Shown here: positions 1 through 7,596 of the stretch, piece by piece
How positions within the stretch are numbered: position 1 is the stretch's first letter
How the letters are laid out: each line of letters starts with the position of its first letter
Source of the DNA: a candidate division KSB1 bacterium
Lineage (GTDB): Bacteria; Zhuqueibacterota; Zhuqueibacteria; Zhuqueibacterales; Zhuqueibacteraceae
NCBI GenBank assembly: GCA_034506175.1
Contig: JAPDQB010000048.1
Span: 1-51,264, forward strand
Direction of reading: 5' to 3'
Length of the DNA: 51,264 nt
The notes under the pieces: generated by a model
What the model was told of the DNA's origin: nothing
The model's database searches: none
What the model saw: the letters and a program-made list of their open reading frames with translations, nothing else
Made by a program: the position numbers and the translations under genes

Positions 1-125
1 CCTTCGAGCAAAAACGAAACCGGGCACATGCAACCGTGAATTGGCGCTTTACAACAGCTCAAGCACGAACCAAGCTGCAGAGCCGTTATTTGGCAGCTTA
101 TAAAAACTAAGGTAACAGTGCACTA
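1..125 (+). mobile_element. Right end of an IS630-family insertion sequence (truncated by window start)
   Basis: The first 110 bases encode the end of an IS630-type transposase, and bases 111-125 form the outer terminal repeat, ending in the dinucleotide TA at 124-125, the usual target of this superfamily. Read inward from the outer edge, the terminal sequence matches the right-hand IS end at 51140 onward in 20 of the first 22 bases, with the first 14 identical. The element ends 45 bases before the protease start codon, so it may influence that gene's expression. The rest of the element lies outside the window. Confidence 0.85.
3..110 (+). CDS. IS630-family transposase, C-terminal fragment
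   Basis: Frame 3 reads 35 codons ending in TAA at 108-110. The peptide contains NWRFTTAQARTKL followed by a tyrosine-rich tail, which fits the W-x-FTT-x-x-AR-x-KL pattern that closes IS630/Tc1-mariner-type transposases. Only the tail is present because the window begins inside the gene; the DDE catalytic region is not visible. The stop codon sits directly before the terminal repeat, as expected for an intact IS end. The call rests on this motif plus the matching terminal repeats at both ends of the window. Recent decay upstream of the window cannot be judged. Confidence 0.8.
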   Translation, partial: FEQKRNRAHATVNWRFTTAQARTKLQSRYLAAYKN

Positions 126-170
126 GCTGCCAAAAAATTGTTTCTGCATCTTCGTAAAGGAAAAATAATC

Positions 171-2201
171 ATGAAAAAATCCGCAAATTTAGCCGCCAAG
201 AATTTTTTATCATTACTGTTTTTCATGGTGATCGTGTTGGGTACAAACCACACGCTGCTCGGACAGGTGAGTGAAGGGGGCATCCCGTATTTTTTCTCTA
301 ATCCGATTCCGGGGAATATTCATACTATTACTATGGGCCCCGTTAATGTAGACTTCCTTTTGGCCGAAGACGAAGCTGAAGCGAAGCAAGGCATGCCCAT
401 CCCTTTTCGGTTTGGATTCCCATTTGATGTTGATCTCGGACTTAACAACGCTGGAACCTGGACAGAGCTTCCCAATGGCGATCATATTTGGCGTCTGCGG
501 ATTATCGCACCGGGAGCCTTTTCCATCAACTTGATCTACGATGAATTTTGGCTACCAGAGGGCGCCAAGTTTTTCATCTACAATGCCAATCACAGCATGT
601 TGATAGGAGCCTTCACCGCTGCCAACAACAACGAACACGGCATGTTCTCTACAGCTCCTGTAAAAGGTAATATCAGCATATTGGAATACTATGAGCCGGC
701 CTTTGCCAAAGGAGCCGGGAAACTCCATATTTCCAGAGTGGTTCACGCTTACAGAAATTTCTTTGGTACTTCTGACACGGCTACACTTAACAAGATACAG
801 GGATTCGGCGACTCCGCACCCTGTCAAATTAATGTTAACTGCTCCGAAGGCGCATCGTGGGCTGACGAGAAGAGGGCAGTCGTTATGATTCTTTTATCTA
901 ATGGTACAAGAGTCTGTTCCGGTGCTATGATCAATAACGTGCAGCAAGATCTGACGCCTTATTTATTGACGGCAAAGCATTGTCTTGGCGGCGAAGCGAC
1001 GTGGATCATCATGTTTAACTATGAAAGCCCTAATTGTTCAAATATTGACGGCCCCACGAACCAGACGGTTTCAGGAACAACACTTAAGGCAAACAATTCG
1101 GCTTCAGATTTCGCTTTACTTCGTCTTAGCACAACACCACCACGTTCGTATGACGTTCGGTACGCAGGCTGGTCAAGAAGCACGACTGCACCGAGTCAGA
1201 CGGTAATGATACATCACCCTCGTGGTGATATAAAGAAAATCGCCTTTGATAATAATCAAGCGATTTCGAGCACATGGCCTAGTACTCCCTCAGGATCACA
1301 CTGGGAACTCTATTTTGATCAAGGGGCTAACCAACATGGGTCTTCAGGCGCTCCCTATTTCAATACAAACCACCAAATTGTCGCACAACACCACGGGAAT
1401 CTCGATCCCTTATACAATGGGAATAATGATTGTGATGTACCCCACGCATGGGGCGGCAAATTTTCAGTATCATGGGATTATGGCGGCAGCTCTTCAACAC
1501 GCTTGAAAGATTGGCTTGATCCGAACAACACTGGGCCTACAACACTCAACGGCATGAATGATCCACGCCCGTATCCGCCCACGAACGCTTACATTACTGG
1601 TTCTGTAGGCACGAATCCCGGAGTGAATTGGACAGCCAGTCCGAGTTACATAAGCAACTACAAGGTTTATCGCAAAGGCACGTACACTGCCTTTAGCCTC
1701 ATCGGCACTACAACCGCAACAAATTGGGTTGATTCGCAAATCACCATTCAAACTCAAGGCGGTGCCACCGATTATTATACCTATAAAGTTACAGCAATGG
1801 GCACGAATGGTTGGGAGTCGGAGTCCTCCAATCAACCTGGCACCTATGGAAAGCCTTGGTGCGTTCCGCCTTGCAAAGCAATCAGCCAAGATAATACGGA
1901 AACTGATCTGCCTGCGGATTATGCACTTTACCAAAACTACCCGAACCCATTCAATCCGAACACAGTAATTCATTTTTCGCTTCCCAAATCCGACATCGTT
2001 TCCGTGAAGGTCTATAATCTTTTCGGCCAAAAAGTGGCGGCTTTGATAAATAACCAACCATATGAGGCGGGACATTATACGGTGGAATTTAATGCTTTCG
2101 GTTTAGCTTCAGGTGTTTATTTCTATCGCCTACAAGCTGGAAGCTTCACGGCAACAAAGAATGCTCTTGGCGGAGTAGATGATGATTTTCTTCAGTTATA
2201 G
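171..2201 (+). CDS. Secreted trypsin-like serine protease with T9SS type A sorting domain
   Basis: A 676-residue exported protein. ATG at 171 is chosen over TTG at 138 because AAAGG lies 10 bases upstream and a classical signal peptide (MKKSAN, then hydrophobic FLSLLFFMVIV) begins there. The catalytic domain resembles lysyl-endopeptidase-like S1 peptidases: His270 in TAKHC, Asp313 in SDFALL and Ser392 in GSSGAP, with several cysteines. A fibronectin-III-like stretch follows (about residues 467-560). From about 584 comes a type IX secretion sorting domain with NYPNPFNPN and SGVYFYRL. The very last residues (GGVDDDFLQL) are not a normal sorting-domain end; deleting one base near 2160 would restore a typical MLLAE ending with a stop at 2176. 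An attC-like site follows the gene. Probable role: extracellular proteolysis. Confidence 0.88.
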   Translation: MKKSANLAAKNFLSLLFFMVIVLGTNHTLLGQVSEGGIPYFFSNPIPGNIHTITMGPVNVDFLLAEDEAEAKQGMPIPFRFGFPFDVDLGLNNAGTWTELPNGDHIWRLRIIAPGAFSINLIYDEFWLPEGAKFFIYNANHSMLIGAFTAANNNEHGMFSTAPVKGNISILEYYEPAFAKGAGKLHISRVVHAYRNFFGTSDTATLNKIQGFGDSAPCQINVNCSEGASWADEKRAVVMILLSNGTRVCSGAMINNVQQDLTPYLLTAKHCLGGEATWIIMFNYESPNCSNIDGPTNQTVSGTTLKANNSASDFALLRLSTTPPRSYDVRYAGWSRSTTAPSQTVMIHHPRGDIKKIAFDNNQAISSTWPSTPSGSHWELYFDQGANQHGSSGAPYFNTNHQIVAQHHGNLDPLYNGNNDCDVPHAWGGKFSVSWDYGGSSSTRLKDWLDPNNTGPTTLNGMNDPRPYPPTNAYITGSVGTNPGVNWTASPSYISNYKVYRKGTYTAFSLIGTTTATNWVDSQITIQTQGGATDYYTYKVTAMGTNGWESESSNQPGTYGKPWCVPPCKAISQDNTETDLPADYALYQNYPNPFNPNTVIHFSLPKSDIVSVKVYNLFGQKVAALINNQPYEAGHYTVEFNAFGLASGVYFYRLQAGSFTATKNALGGVDDDFLQL

Positions 2202-2247
2202 TAATGTCATTATCAACTTTTTTTGTAGTTTTTAAAGGAGTCCAGCG

Positions 2248-2331
2248 GTCTAACGGCATGCAGCGGACGTGCAATCAGCAGTTCTCTTATCATCCGCGGT
2301 TCGTGCGTACCGCTGATACCGAGCGTTAGAA
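2248..2331 (+). other. attC-like integron recombination site
   Basis: GTCTAAC at 2248-2254 fits the R'' consensus RYYYAAC, and GTTAGAA at 2325-2331 fits R' (GTTRRRY except the last base); TCTAAC and GTTAGA are exact reverse complements. Inside them, CAGCGGACG (2261-2269) pairs with CGTACCGCTG (2306-2315) with one extra base, as expected for L''/L' boxes with an extrahelical base, and the spacers GGCAT/ATACC also pair. The 84-base length is normal for attC. It lies just downstream of, and in the same sense as, the protease gene, as in a gene cassette. No integrase gene is in the window. Confidence 0.62.
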
Positions 2332-2415
2332 GCTGAATTTATTGACTCCGACACCCGTCCACCAGGCTGCGCCCGTAGGTGGTGAGAACTACGTGAAAAT
2401 TAGGAAAATATACAA

Positions 2416-3750
2416 ATGGAAAAAACAGGCAACGAAAATTTTGACATAAAAAATTGGTATCTCTCCAATTTCGATTTTTTTGAGAGCAAGCTGAACGGCC
2501 GCGGCGCGATCCCCTTTCATGAAACCCGCCGGGCGGCGATCTCACGGTTTGCTGAATTGGGTTTTCCGACGCCGCGCCATGAGGAATGGAAATATACCAA
2601 CGTCGCGCCGCTGTTGAGGCATAAATTCAAATTGGCGCAGGAGCCGGTCCATTTGACCAATGCCGCGCTGGCGGAATTTATTTTCGCCGGATTGCCGCAA
2701 AATCTTTTGGTGTTGGTCAATGGCCGCTTTGCAAAAGAACTGTCACATATCGAGTCGTGCGTCAAAGGGTTGGTGATGGGTGGCCTGGCGCAGGTTTTAG
2801 AGCATGGCGACGATCTCACCGGCACATATCTCGGCCGCTACGCGGATTATGAGAACGAGACTTTTATCGCCTTGAATACGGCGTTTGCCGATGACGGCGC
2901 GTTTATTCGCGTGCCGCGCAACGTCGTGCTGGACCAGCCGATTCATCTGCTGAACATTTCGGACGCCGGCAAAATGTCTTTTGTTGCCCATCCGCGCAAT
3001 CTTATCATCATCGGAGAAGGCAGCCAGGTCCAAATCATCGAGAGCTATCACGCTCTTTCGAATCAGGCTTATTTCAATAACGTCGTCACGGAGATAGTGG
3101 TAGAGGAAAATGCCCTCGTCGATCACGTGCGGATTCAAAACGAGAGCCGGCAAGCTTATCACGTGGCGGCCAGGGAAGTGCACCAAGCAAAAGGCAGCGT
3201 GTATTCTTCCATCAGCATCGACTTCGGCGGGGCGCTGGTGCGCAACAATCTCAATTTGCGATTGAAGGCGGAAAACTGCGAAGGCAATTTGTTCGGCTTC
3301 TACATGGCCGCCGGACAGCAGCTCGTCGACAATCATACGTTGATCGATCACGCCATGCCGCATTGCAACAGCAAGGAGCATTACAAGGGAATTTTGGATG
3401 ATAAAGCCCGCGGCGTTTTCAATGGCAAGGTGATGGTCCGGCCGGATGCCCAAAAAACCAATGCTTATCAATCCAATCAATGTCTGCTGCTGAGCAATGA
3501 GGCGGTGATCAATGCGAAGCCGCAATTGGAGATTTTTGCGGATGACGTCAAGTGCAGCCATGGCGCGGCCATTGGCCAGCTTGATGAAGACGCCGCCTTT
3601 TATCTGCGCTCGCGCGGGATTGGCGAAAAAGAGGCGAATGCGATGTTGCAGCACGCTTACGCCAGCGAGGTGTTGGATCACATCAAAATTAAACCGGTGC
3701 GAGAACAGCTGGACAAGATGGTCACTGCCGGATTCAAGGAAAAACAATGA
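2416..3750 (+). CDS. sufD: Fe-S cluster assembly scaffold protein SufD
   Basis: A 444-residue SufD. Near the N-terminus is the family signature of a PTPRHEEWKYTN segment; the C-terminal half is the right-handed beta-helix core shared with SufB (for example KCSHGAAIGQLDEDAAFYLRSRGI). SufD works with SufB and the ATPase SufC as the scaffold on which Fe-S clusters form in the cytoplasm. AGGA lies about 10 bases before ATG 2416. sufD overlaps sufS by four bases (ATGA), so the two are translationally coupled. In most genomes sufB and sufC precede sufD directly; here an attC-like site, a protease gene and an IS end stand upstream instead. Confidence 0.95.
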   Translation: MEKTGNENFDIKNWYLSNFDFFESKLNGRGAIPFHETRRAAISRFAELGFPTPRHEEWKYTNVAPLLRHKFKLAQEPVHLTNAALAEFIFAGLPQNLLVLVNGRFAKELSHIESCVKGLVMGGLAQVLEHGDDLTGTYLGRYADYENETFIALNTAFADDGAFIRVPRNVVLDQPIHLLNISDAGKMSFVAHPRNLIIIGEGSQVQIIESYHALSNQAYFNNVVTEIVVEENALVDHVRIQNESRQAYHVAAREVHQAKGSVYSSISIDFGGALVRNNLNLRLKAENCEGNLFGFYMAAGQQLVDNHTLIDHAMPHCNSKEHYKGILDDKARGVFNGKVMVRPDAQKTNAYQSNQCLLLSNEAVINAKPQLEIFADDVKCSHGAAIGQLDEDAAFYLRSRGIGEKEANAMLQHAYASEVLDHIKIKPVREQLDKMVTAGFKEKQ

Positions 3751-5021
3751 AAACCGTGGTAGAAAGCCTGAGGGTTGCCGGGCCGCCAGCTTACGCTGTT
3801 AACGGCTTCGATGTGGAGAGAATACGGGCCGATTTCCCCATCCTGCGCCAAAAAGTGCGCGGCAAGCCGCTGGTCTTTCTCGACAGCGCCGCGACCTCGC
3901 AAAAACCGCAAGTGGTGATCGAGGCCATCAGCAATTATTATGAAACGCAAAACGCCAATATTCATCGCGGGGTCTATTACTTGAGCGAACTCGCGACCAA
4001 TGCTTACGAAGGCGCCCGCCAAAAAATAAAAGAATTCATCAATGCCAATTCAATCAAAGAGATTGTTTTTGTTCGTGGCGCCACCGAGGGAATCAATCTC
4101 GTCGCTTCTTCGTACGGAAGAAAAAACATCAAGGCCGGCGACGAGATCGTCATCTCGGCGATGGAACATCATTCCAACATCGTGCCGTGGCAAATGCTGT
4201 GTGAAGAGACCGGCGCGAAATTGCGCGTCATTCCGATCAATGATGATGGCGAATTGATCCTGGAGGAATATCAGAAGCTGCTCAATAAAAAAACGAAGTT
4301 GGTCGCCATCGTTCATATTTCAAATTCGTTGGGCACGATCAATCCCATCAAAAGAATCGTCGATATCGCTCACGACAGCAAGGTGCCGGTGCTGGTCGAT
4401 GGCGCGCAGGCCATGCCACACACCAAGGTGGACGTCAAAAAATTGGATTGCGATTTTTTCGTTTTCTCCAGCCATAAAATTTTCGGGCCGACCGGCGTGG
4501 GCGTGCTGTATGCGAAAGAAGCGCTTCTGGAAAAGATGCCGCCATATCAGGGCGGCGGCGATATGATCAAATCCGTCACTTTTGAAAAAACGCTTTACAA
4601 CGATTTGCCCTATCGCTTCGAGGCGGGCACGCCGAATATTGCCGGCGCCATCGGCCTGGGCAAAGCGCTGGATTATGTCGCCGGCATCGGTTATGAAAAT
4701 ATCGCCGCTCATGAAAAAGAGTTGTTGCGTCATGCAACCGAGGCCTTGTCAACCATCAAGTCACTCCGGATCATTGGGACGGCGAAAGAGAAGGCCGCCG
4801 TTATTTCGTTCGTGATCGACGGGATTCACCCGCATGACGTGGGGACAATTTTGGATCGTGACGGCATAGCGATACGCACCGGCCATCATTGCACGCAGCC
4901 GGTGATGGCGCGGTTCAAGGTGCCCGCAACTTCCAGAGCCTCGTTGGCTTTTTACAATACCAAAACCGAAGTCGATCTGCTGGTCAAAGGCCTTCATCAC
5001 GTTATCAAATTGATGAGCTGA
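3747..5021 (+). CDS. sufS: Cysteine desulfurase SufS (class V aminotransferase fold)
   Basis: A 424-residue pyridoxal-phosphate enzyme that removes sulfur from cysteine and passes it on for Fe-S cluster building. Seen: FLDSAATSQKP near the N-terminus, AMEHHSN, the cofactor-binding lysine at about residue 244 in SSHKIFGPTG, and the persulfide-carrying cysteine at about residue 382 in RTGHHCTQP. This short cysteine loop with RTGHHC is typical of group II (SufS) rather than IscS/NifS. Start ATG overlaps the sufD stop; its own stop overlaps the sufU start by one base (TGATG). The order sufD-sufS-sufU indicates one coupled operon with SufU as the sulfur acceptor. Confidence 0.96.
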   Translation: MKTVVESLRVAGPPAYAVNGFDVERIRADFPILRQKVRGKPLVFLDSAATSQKPQVVIEAISNYYETQNANIHRGVYYLSELATNAYEGARQKIKEFINANSIKEIVFVRGATEGINLVASSYGRKNIKAGDEIVISAMEHHSNIVPWQMLCEETGAKLRVIPINDDGELILEEYQKLLNKKTKLVAIVHISNSLGTINPIKRIVDIAHDSKVPVLVDGAQAMPHTKVDVKKLDCDFFVFSSHKIFGPTGVGVLYAKEALLEKMPPYQGGGDMIKSVTFEKTLYNDLPYRFEAGTPNIAGAIGLGKALDYVAGIGYENIAAHEKELLRHATEALSTIKSLRIIGTAKEKAAVISFVIDGIHPHDVGTILDRDGIAIRTGHHCTQPVMARFKVPATSRASLAFYNTKTEVDLLVKGLHHVIKLMS

Positions 5022-5473
5022 TGGACGATCTGCGCGAATTATATCAGCAAGTGATTTTGGATCATAACAAAAATCCAAAAAACTTCGGCAAAATCGCGGC
5101 GGCGAATCGCACGGCGGAAGGCTACAACCCGCTTTGCGGTGACCGAATTGATTTATATTTGCAGGTGGAAGATGACGTCATCAAAGATATCAGCTTCGAG
5201 GGTGCCGGCTGCGCCATCTCCAAATCCTCCGCTTCGGTGATGACGACGGTGTTAAAGGGGAAGTCAATCGCGGAAGCCGAGCAGCTTTTCAAGAAATTCC
5301 AGAAACTCATTACGAGCGAGCCCGGCACCGAGCCTGATTTAAAAGACCTGGGCAAGCTCGCTATTTTTTGCGGCGTTCGGGAATTTCCCCTGCGCGTCAA
5401 ATGCGCCGGCCTGGCATGGCACACGATGGTCGCGGCGCTCAAAAATGAAAACACGATTGTTTCAACAGAATAA
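5021..5473 (+). CDS. sufU: Sulfur-relay / scaffold protein SufU (first copy)
   Basis: A 150-residue SufU. ATG 5021 is chosen because it overlaps the sufS stop (TGATG) and gives the normal N-terminus DDLRELYQQVILDHNKNPKNFG. The three cysteines and the aspartate that bind zinc in SufU are present: NPLCGD, EGAGCAISKSS and RVKCAGLAW. The spacer between the second and third cysteines is longer than in IscU, as is usual for SufU. The protein receives persulfide sulfur from SufS. A second sufU-like gene lies 1.1 kb downstream at 6592; the two share the same overall pattern but differ widely in sequence. Confidence 0.95.
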   Translation: MDDLRELYQQVILDHNKNPKNFGKIAAANRTAEGYNPLCGDRIDLYLQVEDDVIKDISFEGAGCAISKSSASVMTTVLKGKSIAEAEQLFKKFQKLITSEPGTEPDLKDLGKLAIFCGVREFPLRVKCAGLAWHTMVAALKNENTIVSTE

Positions 5474-5476
5474 AGT

Positions 5477-5539
5477 CAAAATAATTGAAGTCAAAATGAT
5501 TAAAAGCCCTTCAATGATTTTGTCTTGAATCATTCTGAC
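5477..5539. repeat. Interleaved inverted repeats between sufU and sufT
   Basis: Two inverted-repeat pairs interlock. Pair A is CAAAATAATTGAAG (5477-5490) with CTTCAATGATTTTG (5509-5522), 13 of 14 pairing. Pair B is GTCAAAATGATT (5490-5501) with AATCATTCTGAC (5528-5539), 11 of 12 pairing. The left arms are a near-exact 15-base tandem repeat. Because B's left arm lies inside A's loop and its right arm outside, only one hairpin (or a pseudoknot) can form at a time. It could modulate read-through from sufU into sufT. Confidence 0.6.
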
Positions 5540-5561
5540 TTTGTGCTTTAGAAAGAATCTT

Positions 5562-5885
5562 ATGGAAAACCATGGCGCCCACGCCGATCTCAAGAATGAG
5601 ATTATCAAAGTGCTGCAAACTTGTTATGACCCGGAAATACCGGTGAATATTTATGAGTTGGGGTTGGTTTATTCCATTGATATTGATCCGGGCAACAATG
5701 CGCTTGTGCACATGACGCTCACTTCTCCGGCCTGCCCTGTCGCCGGCATCTTGCCCGGCGAGGTGGAAAATAAGATCAAAGCCATTCCGGGCATTAACGA
5801 TGTCCGCGTCGAAGTTGTTTGGGAGCCCCAATGGCATCCCGGCATGATGAGTGAGGCGGCGAAGTTGGAGCTGGGTTTTATGTAA
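5562..5885 (+). CDS. sufT: SufT-like MIP18/DUF59 family Fe-S assembly protein
   Basis: A 107-residue protein of the MIP18 (DUF59) family. ATG 5562 is preferred because the family domain begins right after it (LKNEIIKVLQTCYDPEIPVNI) and AGAAAG lies upstream. The hallmark YDPEIPVNIYELGLVY and the TSPACPVAG cysteine motif are both present. Family members act in maturation or repair of Fe-S proteins, and their genes commonly sit at the end of suf operons, as here. It follows sufU after 88 bases that contain interleaved inverted repeats, so its expression may be set separately from sufDSU. Confidence 0.9.
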   Translation: MENHGAHADLKNEIIKVLQTCYDPEIPVNIYELGLVYSIDIDPGNNALVHMTLTSPACPVAGILPGEVENKIKAIPGINDVRVEVVWEPQWHPGMMSEAAKLELGFM

Positions 5886-5965
5886 ATTTTTCCTTGGAGA
5901 TGCGGGCCGCCCTATCTATATTGTGAAAGATAAAAGAAATCGGTGTCGACTTTTTCGGAGACGAA

Positions 5966-6325
5966 ATGCGCACTTCTGCAAAAAAATCACAGTCGAAGCG
6001 CAATCCTCGTTATCTTAATCATCGCGCATTTTGGCGGCTTAAACCTTACATTGACAAGACTTATCCGCCAGGCCATTATATTGGGATCGTGGAGGGGAAA
6101 ATTGTCGCTGATGACGCTGACTTCGCGATGCTCGATGCCAAGCTGAGTGTAATCGAAAAACGCCGTGATCATACCATGGTGATGCAGGCCGGTGTGAATT
6201 ATATCAGAGAAGCAATTGATTGGCGATACCGGCGGTGTTGCTGCAGTTCGTATAAGTCGCTCTCTCTTGTATCAAATCGAAATTCGGCCTGCCGGAATTC
6301 AAGATACAAACTTTGGGCTCGCTGA
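5966..6325 (+). pseudogene. DUF5678-like small protein, probably frameshifted at its C-terminus
   Basis: The start is well supported: GGAG lies 5 bases before ATG 5966. Residues about 24-70 (KTYPPGHYIGIVEGKIVADDADFAMLDAKL) resemble the short DUF5678-type domain of small proteins often encoded next to retropepsin-like genes. After the AGVNYIREAID segment (about nucleotide 6220) the frame becomes cysteine- and arginine-rich and looks like an out-of-frame reading of the next gene, overlapping it by 110 bases. I infer that a frameshift or deletion has joined the end of this gene to the next one. Function unknown. It lies between sufT and the second sufU. Confidence 0.45.
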
Positions 6326-6527
6326 AGGGAGTTGGGCTTGGGTGGAGATTCCGGAAGTGGGCTTTGGAAAACGCATGATTGTATATGGCTTGGATCAGCT
6401 CGTCGCAGCAGTTAAACCCTCTCATCCTGATTTTAAAGGTTCAGTTGGTTTGCCCTTTCTGCGTGAATTTGAATATGGCGGCGACGAAAACGAATTTTGG
6501 CTGCGATACGAACAAGCAGCCGCTTGA
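6216..6527 (+). pseudogene. Retropepsin-like (clan AA) aspartic protease fragment
   Basis: Reading from TTG 6216 the frame gives 103 residues starting IGDTGGVAAVRISRSL, reminiscent of the D-T/S-G catalytic motif of clan AA aspartic proteases, and containing GLPFLREFEYGGDENEFWLRY, like the strand that closes retropepsin folds. The beta-strands that should precede the DTG motif are missing, and there is no convincing ribosome site at the TTG; the frame is open only from 6198. It is therefore probably the 3' part of a broken gene, or translated only by coupling to the upstream frame. Family assignment is tentative. Confidence 0.4.
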
Positions 6528-6591
6528 TAAAACTTGCCGGAAGAAGTCGATCTTTAGTTTAGGCGATCAATAGCCGGAAAGCGTTTTCGCC

Positions 6592-7026
6592 ATGCCTCTC
6601 GACGCGCTCTATCAGAAAATTATTTTGGATCACTTCAAGAACCCACGCAATTTCGGCAAGATCAAAGGCGCGGCGACGCGCGTGCATCACGAAAATCCCT
6701 CCTGTGGTGACCAGCTCGATTTGCAGGTGGTCATCGATGAGCACCAGCACATCGACAAAATCAAATTTTACGGCCGTGGCTGCGCCATCAGCCAGGCTTC
6801 GGCTTCGATGATGACGGAATTGGTGCAAGGCCAAACCGTTGCTGAAGCACGCGCGGCGATTGCCAGCTTCATGCACATGCTCACCGGCAACGACGAGGCC
6901 AAAGTCACTCTCGGCGATTTGGCGGCGCTTGGCGGCGTCAAACAGTTTCCGCTGCGCGTCAAGTGTGCCACTCTTGCCTGGAAGGCGCTGGAAAGCTGCC
7001 TGCAGCATGCCGAAGTTCAGCCGTGA
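6592..7026 (+). CDS. Second SufU/IscU-like Fe-S scaffold protein
   Basis: A 144-residue NifU N-terminal-type protein. Seen: LYQKIILDHFKNPRNFGKI, the metal-ligand set NPSCGD, GRGCAISQAS and RVKCATLAW, and a SufU-length spacer between the second and third cysteines. It is a clear paralogue of the sufU at 5021, with all ligands kept. A genome with two SufU-type proteins could use them for different client enzymes or for zinc versus iron-sulfur roles; this is inference. It begins with ATG 6592 and is separated from sufT by the broken DUF5678/aspartic-protease pair, so it may once have been adjacent to the suf operon. Confidence 0.9.
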   Translation: MPLDALYQKIILDHFKNPRNFGKIKGAATRVHHENPSCGDQLDLQVVIDEHQHIDKIKFYGRGCAISQASASMMTELVQGQTVAEARAAIASFMHMLTGNDEAKVTLGDLAALGGVKQFPLRVKCATLAWKALESCLQHAEVQP

Positions 7027-7097
7027 AAAACTTCTCCCCCCAATATAAAATCAGAAAACCCTTCTTCGGCTTGATTGGTGGTGAGCCAATAAAACAC

Positions 7098-7505
7098 TCA
7101 ATCAAAAATTTTCAGCGTGTCATAAAAAAATGGAATGAGCAGGCCGAGGCCGACAAAGACGATGAGGGTAAGCAGAACCTTGTCACGCGCAAAAGTGGTG
7201 TTGCTGCGCCAAATCAGCAAGGTGAAGACAACGGCGAGGGAAAGCGAAATGACAAAGAAGAACAACTCAGCGCGGATCATGTGATAAAGCCCGGCGCCGA
7301 CGAACCCCCAAACCATGGAGCCGCTGCTGAAAACACCCATGATCATCAGGCCGACGCTGGCGCGGCTGGTGGAATAAGGAATATCATCACCGGCTTCGTA
7401 AACTTCCTCCATTTTGCGCGTGCGGGCCAGGACGTAAATGATGCAGACGACGCCGACGACGAAACCGGCAAGCAAGCCTGAAATAATGGTGTGCATCAGA
7501 GTCAT
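7098..7505 (-). CDS. Small integral membrane protein of unknown function
   Basis: A 135-residue protein with four predicted membrane segments: IISGLLAGFVVGVVCIIYVL, a central one around LMIMGVFSSGSMVWGFVGAGLYHM, FFFVISLSLAVVFTLLI and LLTLIVFVGLGLLIPFF. A short charged loop (ARTRKMEEVYEAGDDIPYSTSR) follows the first segment. The start may be the first ATG or the ATG at codon 4 (MHTIISG). I recognise no family. It lies downstream of the GWxTD gene on the same strand, 91 bases away, with a hairpin between. Confidence 0.6.
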   Translation of the reverse strand: MTLMHTIISGLLAGFVVGVVCIIYVLARTRKMEEVYEAGDDIPYSTSRASVGLMIMGVFSSGSMVWGFVGAGLYHMIRAELFFFVISLSLAVVFTLLIWRSNTTFARDKVLLTLIVFVGLGLLIPFFYDTLKIFD

Positions 7506-7530
7506 TCCAAAAGCGTTGGCCGGTTCGCCT

Positions 7531-7593
7531 GTTTGCCAGTTAAAATCAGCTTGTCATGAACAGGCCAACTGGCGAACCGGCGAACTGGCAAAC
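7531..7593. terminator. Hairpin between GWxTD gene and membrane-protein gene
   Basis: GTTTGCCAGTT (7531-7541) pairs exactly with AACTGGCAAAC (7583-7593), and GGTTCGCC (7523-7530) can pair with the GGCGAACC at 7571-7578. The phrase CCTGTTTGCCAGTT recurs at 26776, so this is also a dispersed repeat. It sits just past the GWxTD stop and could end or weaken transcription; there is no clean T-run. Confidence 0.4.
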
Positions 7594-7596
7594 AAA

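Noticed and set aside
91..132. TGGCAGCT / AGCTGCCA inverted repeat upstream of the protease gene
   Set aside because: One arm is in the transposase coding end and the other outside the IS, so it is probably a chance match created by the insertion.
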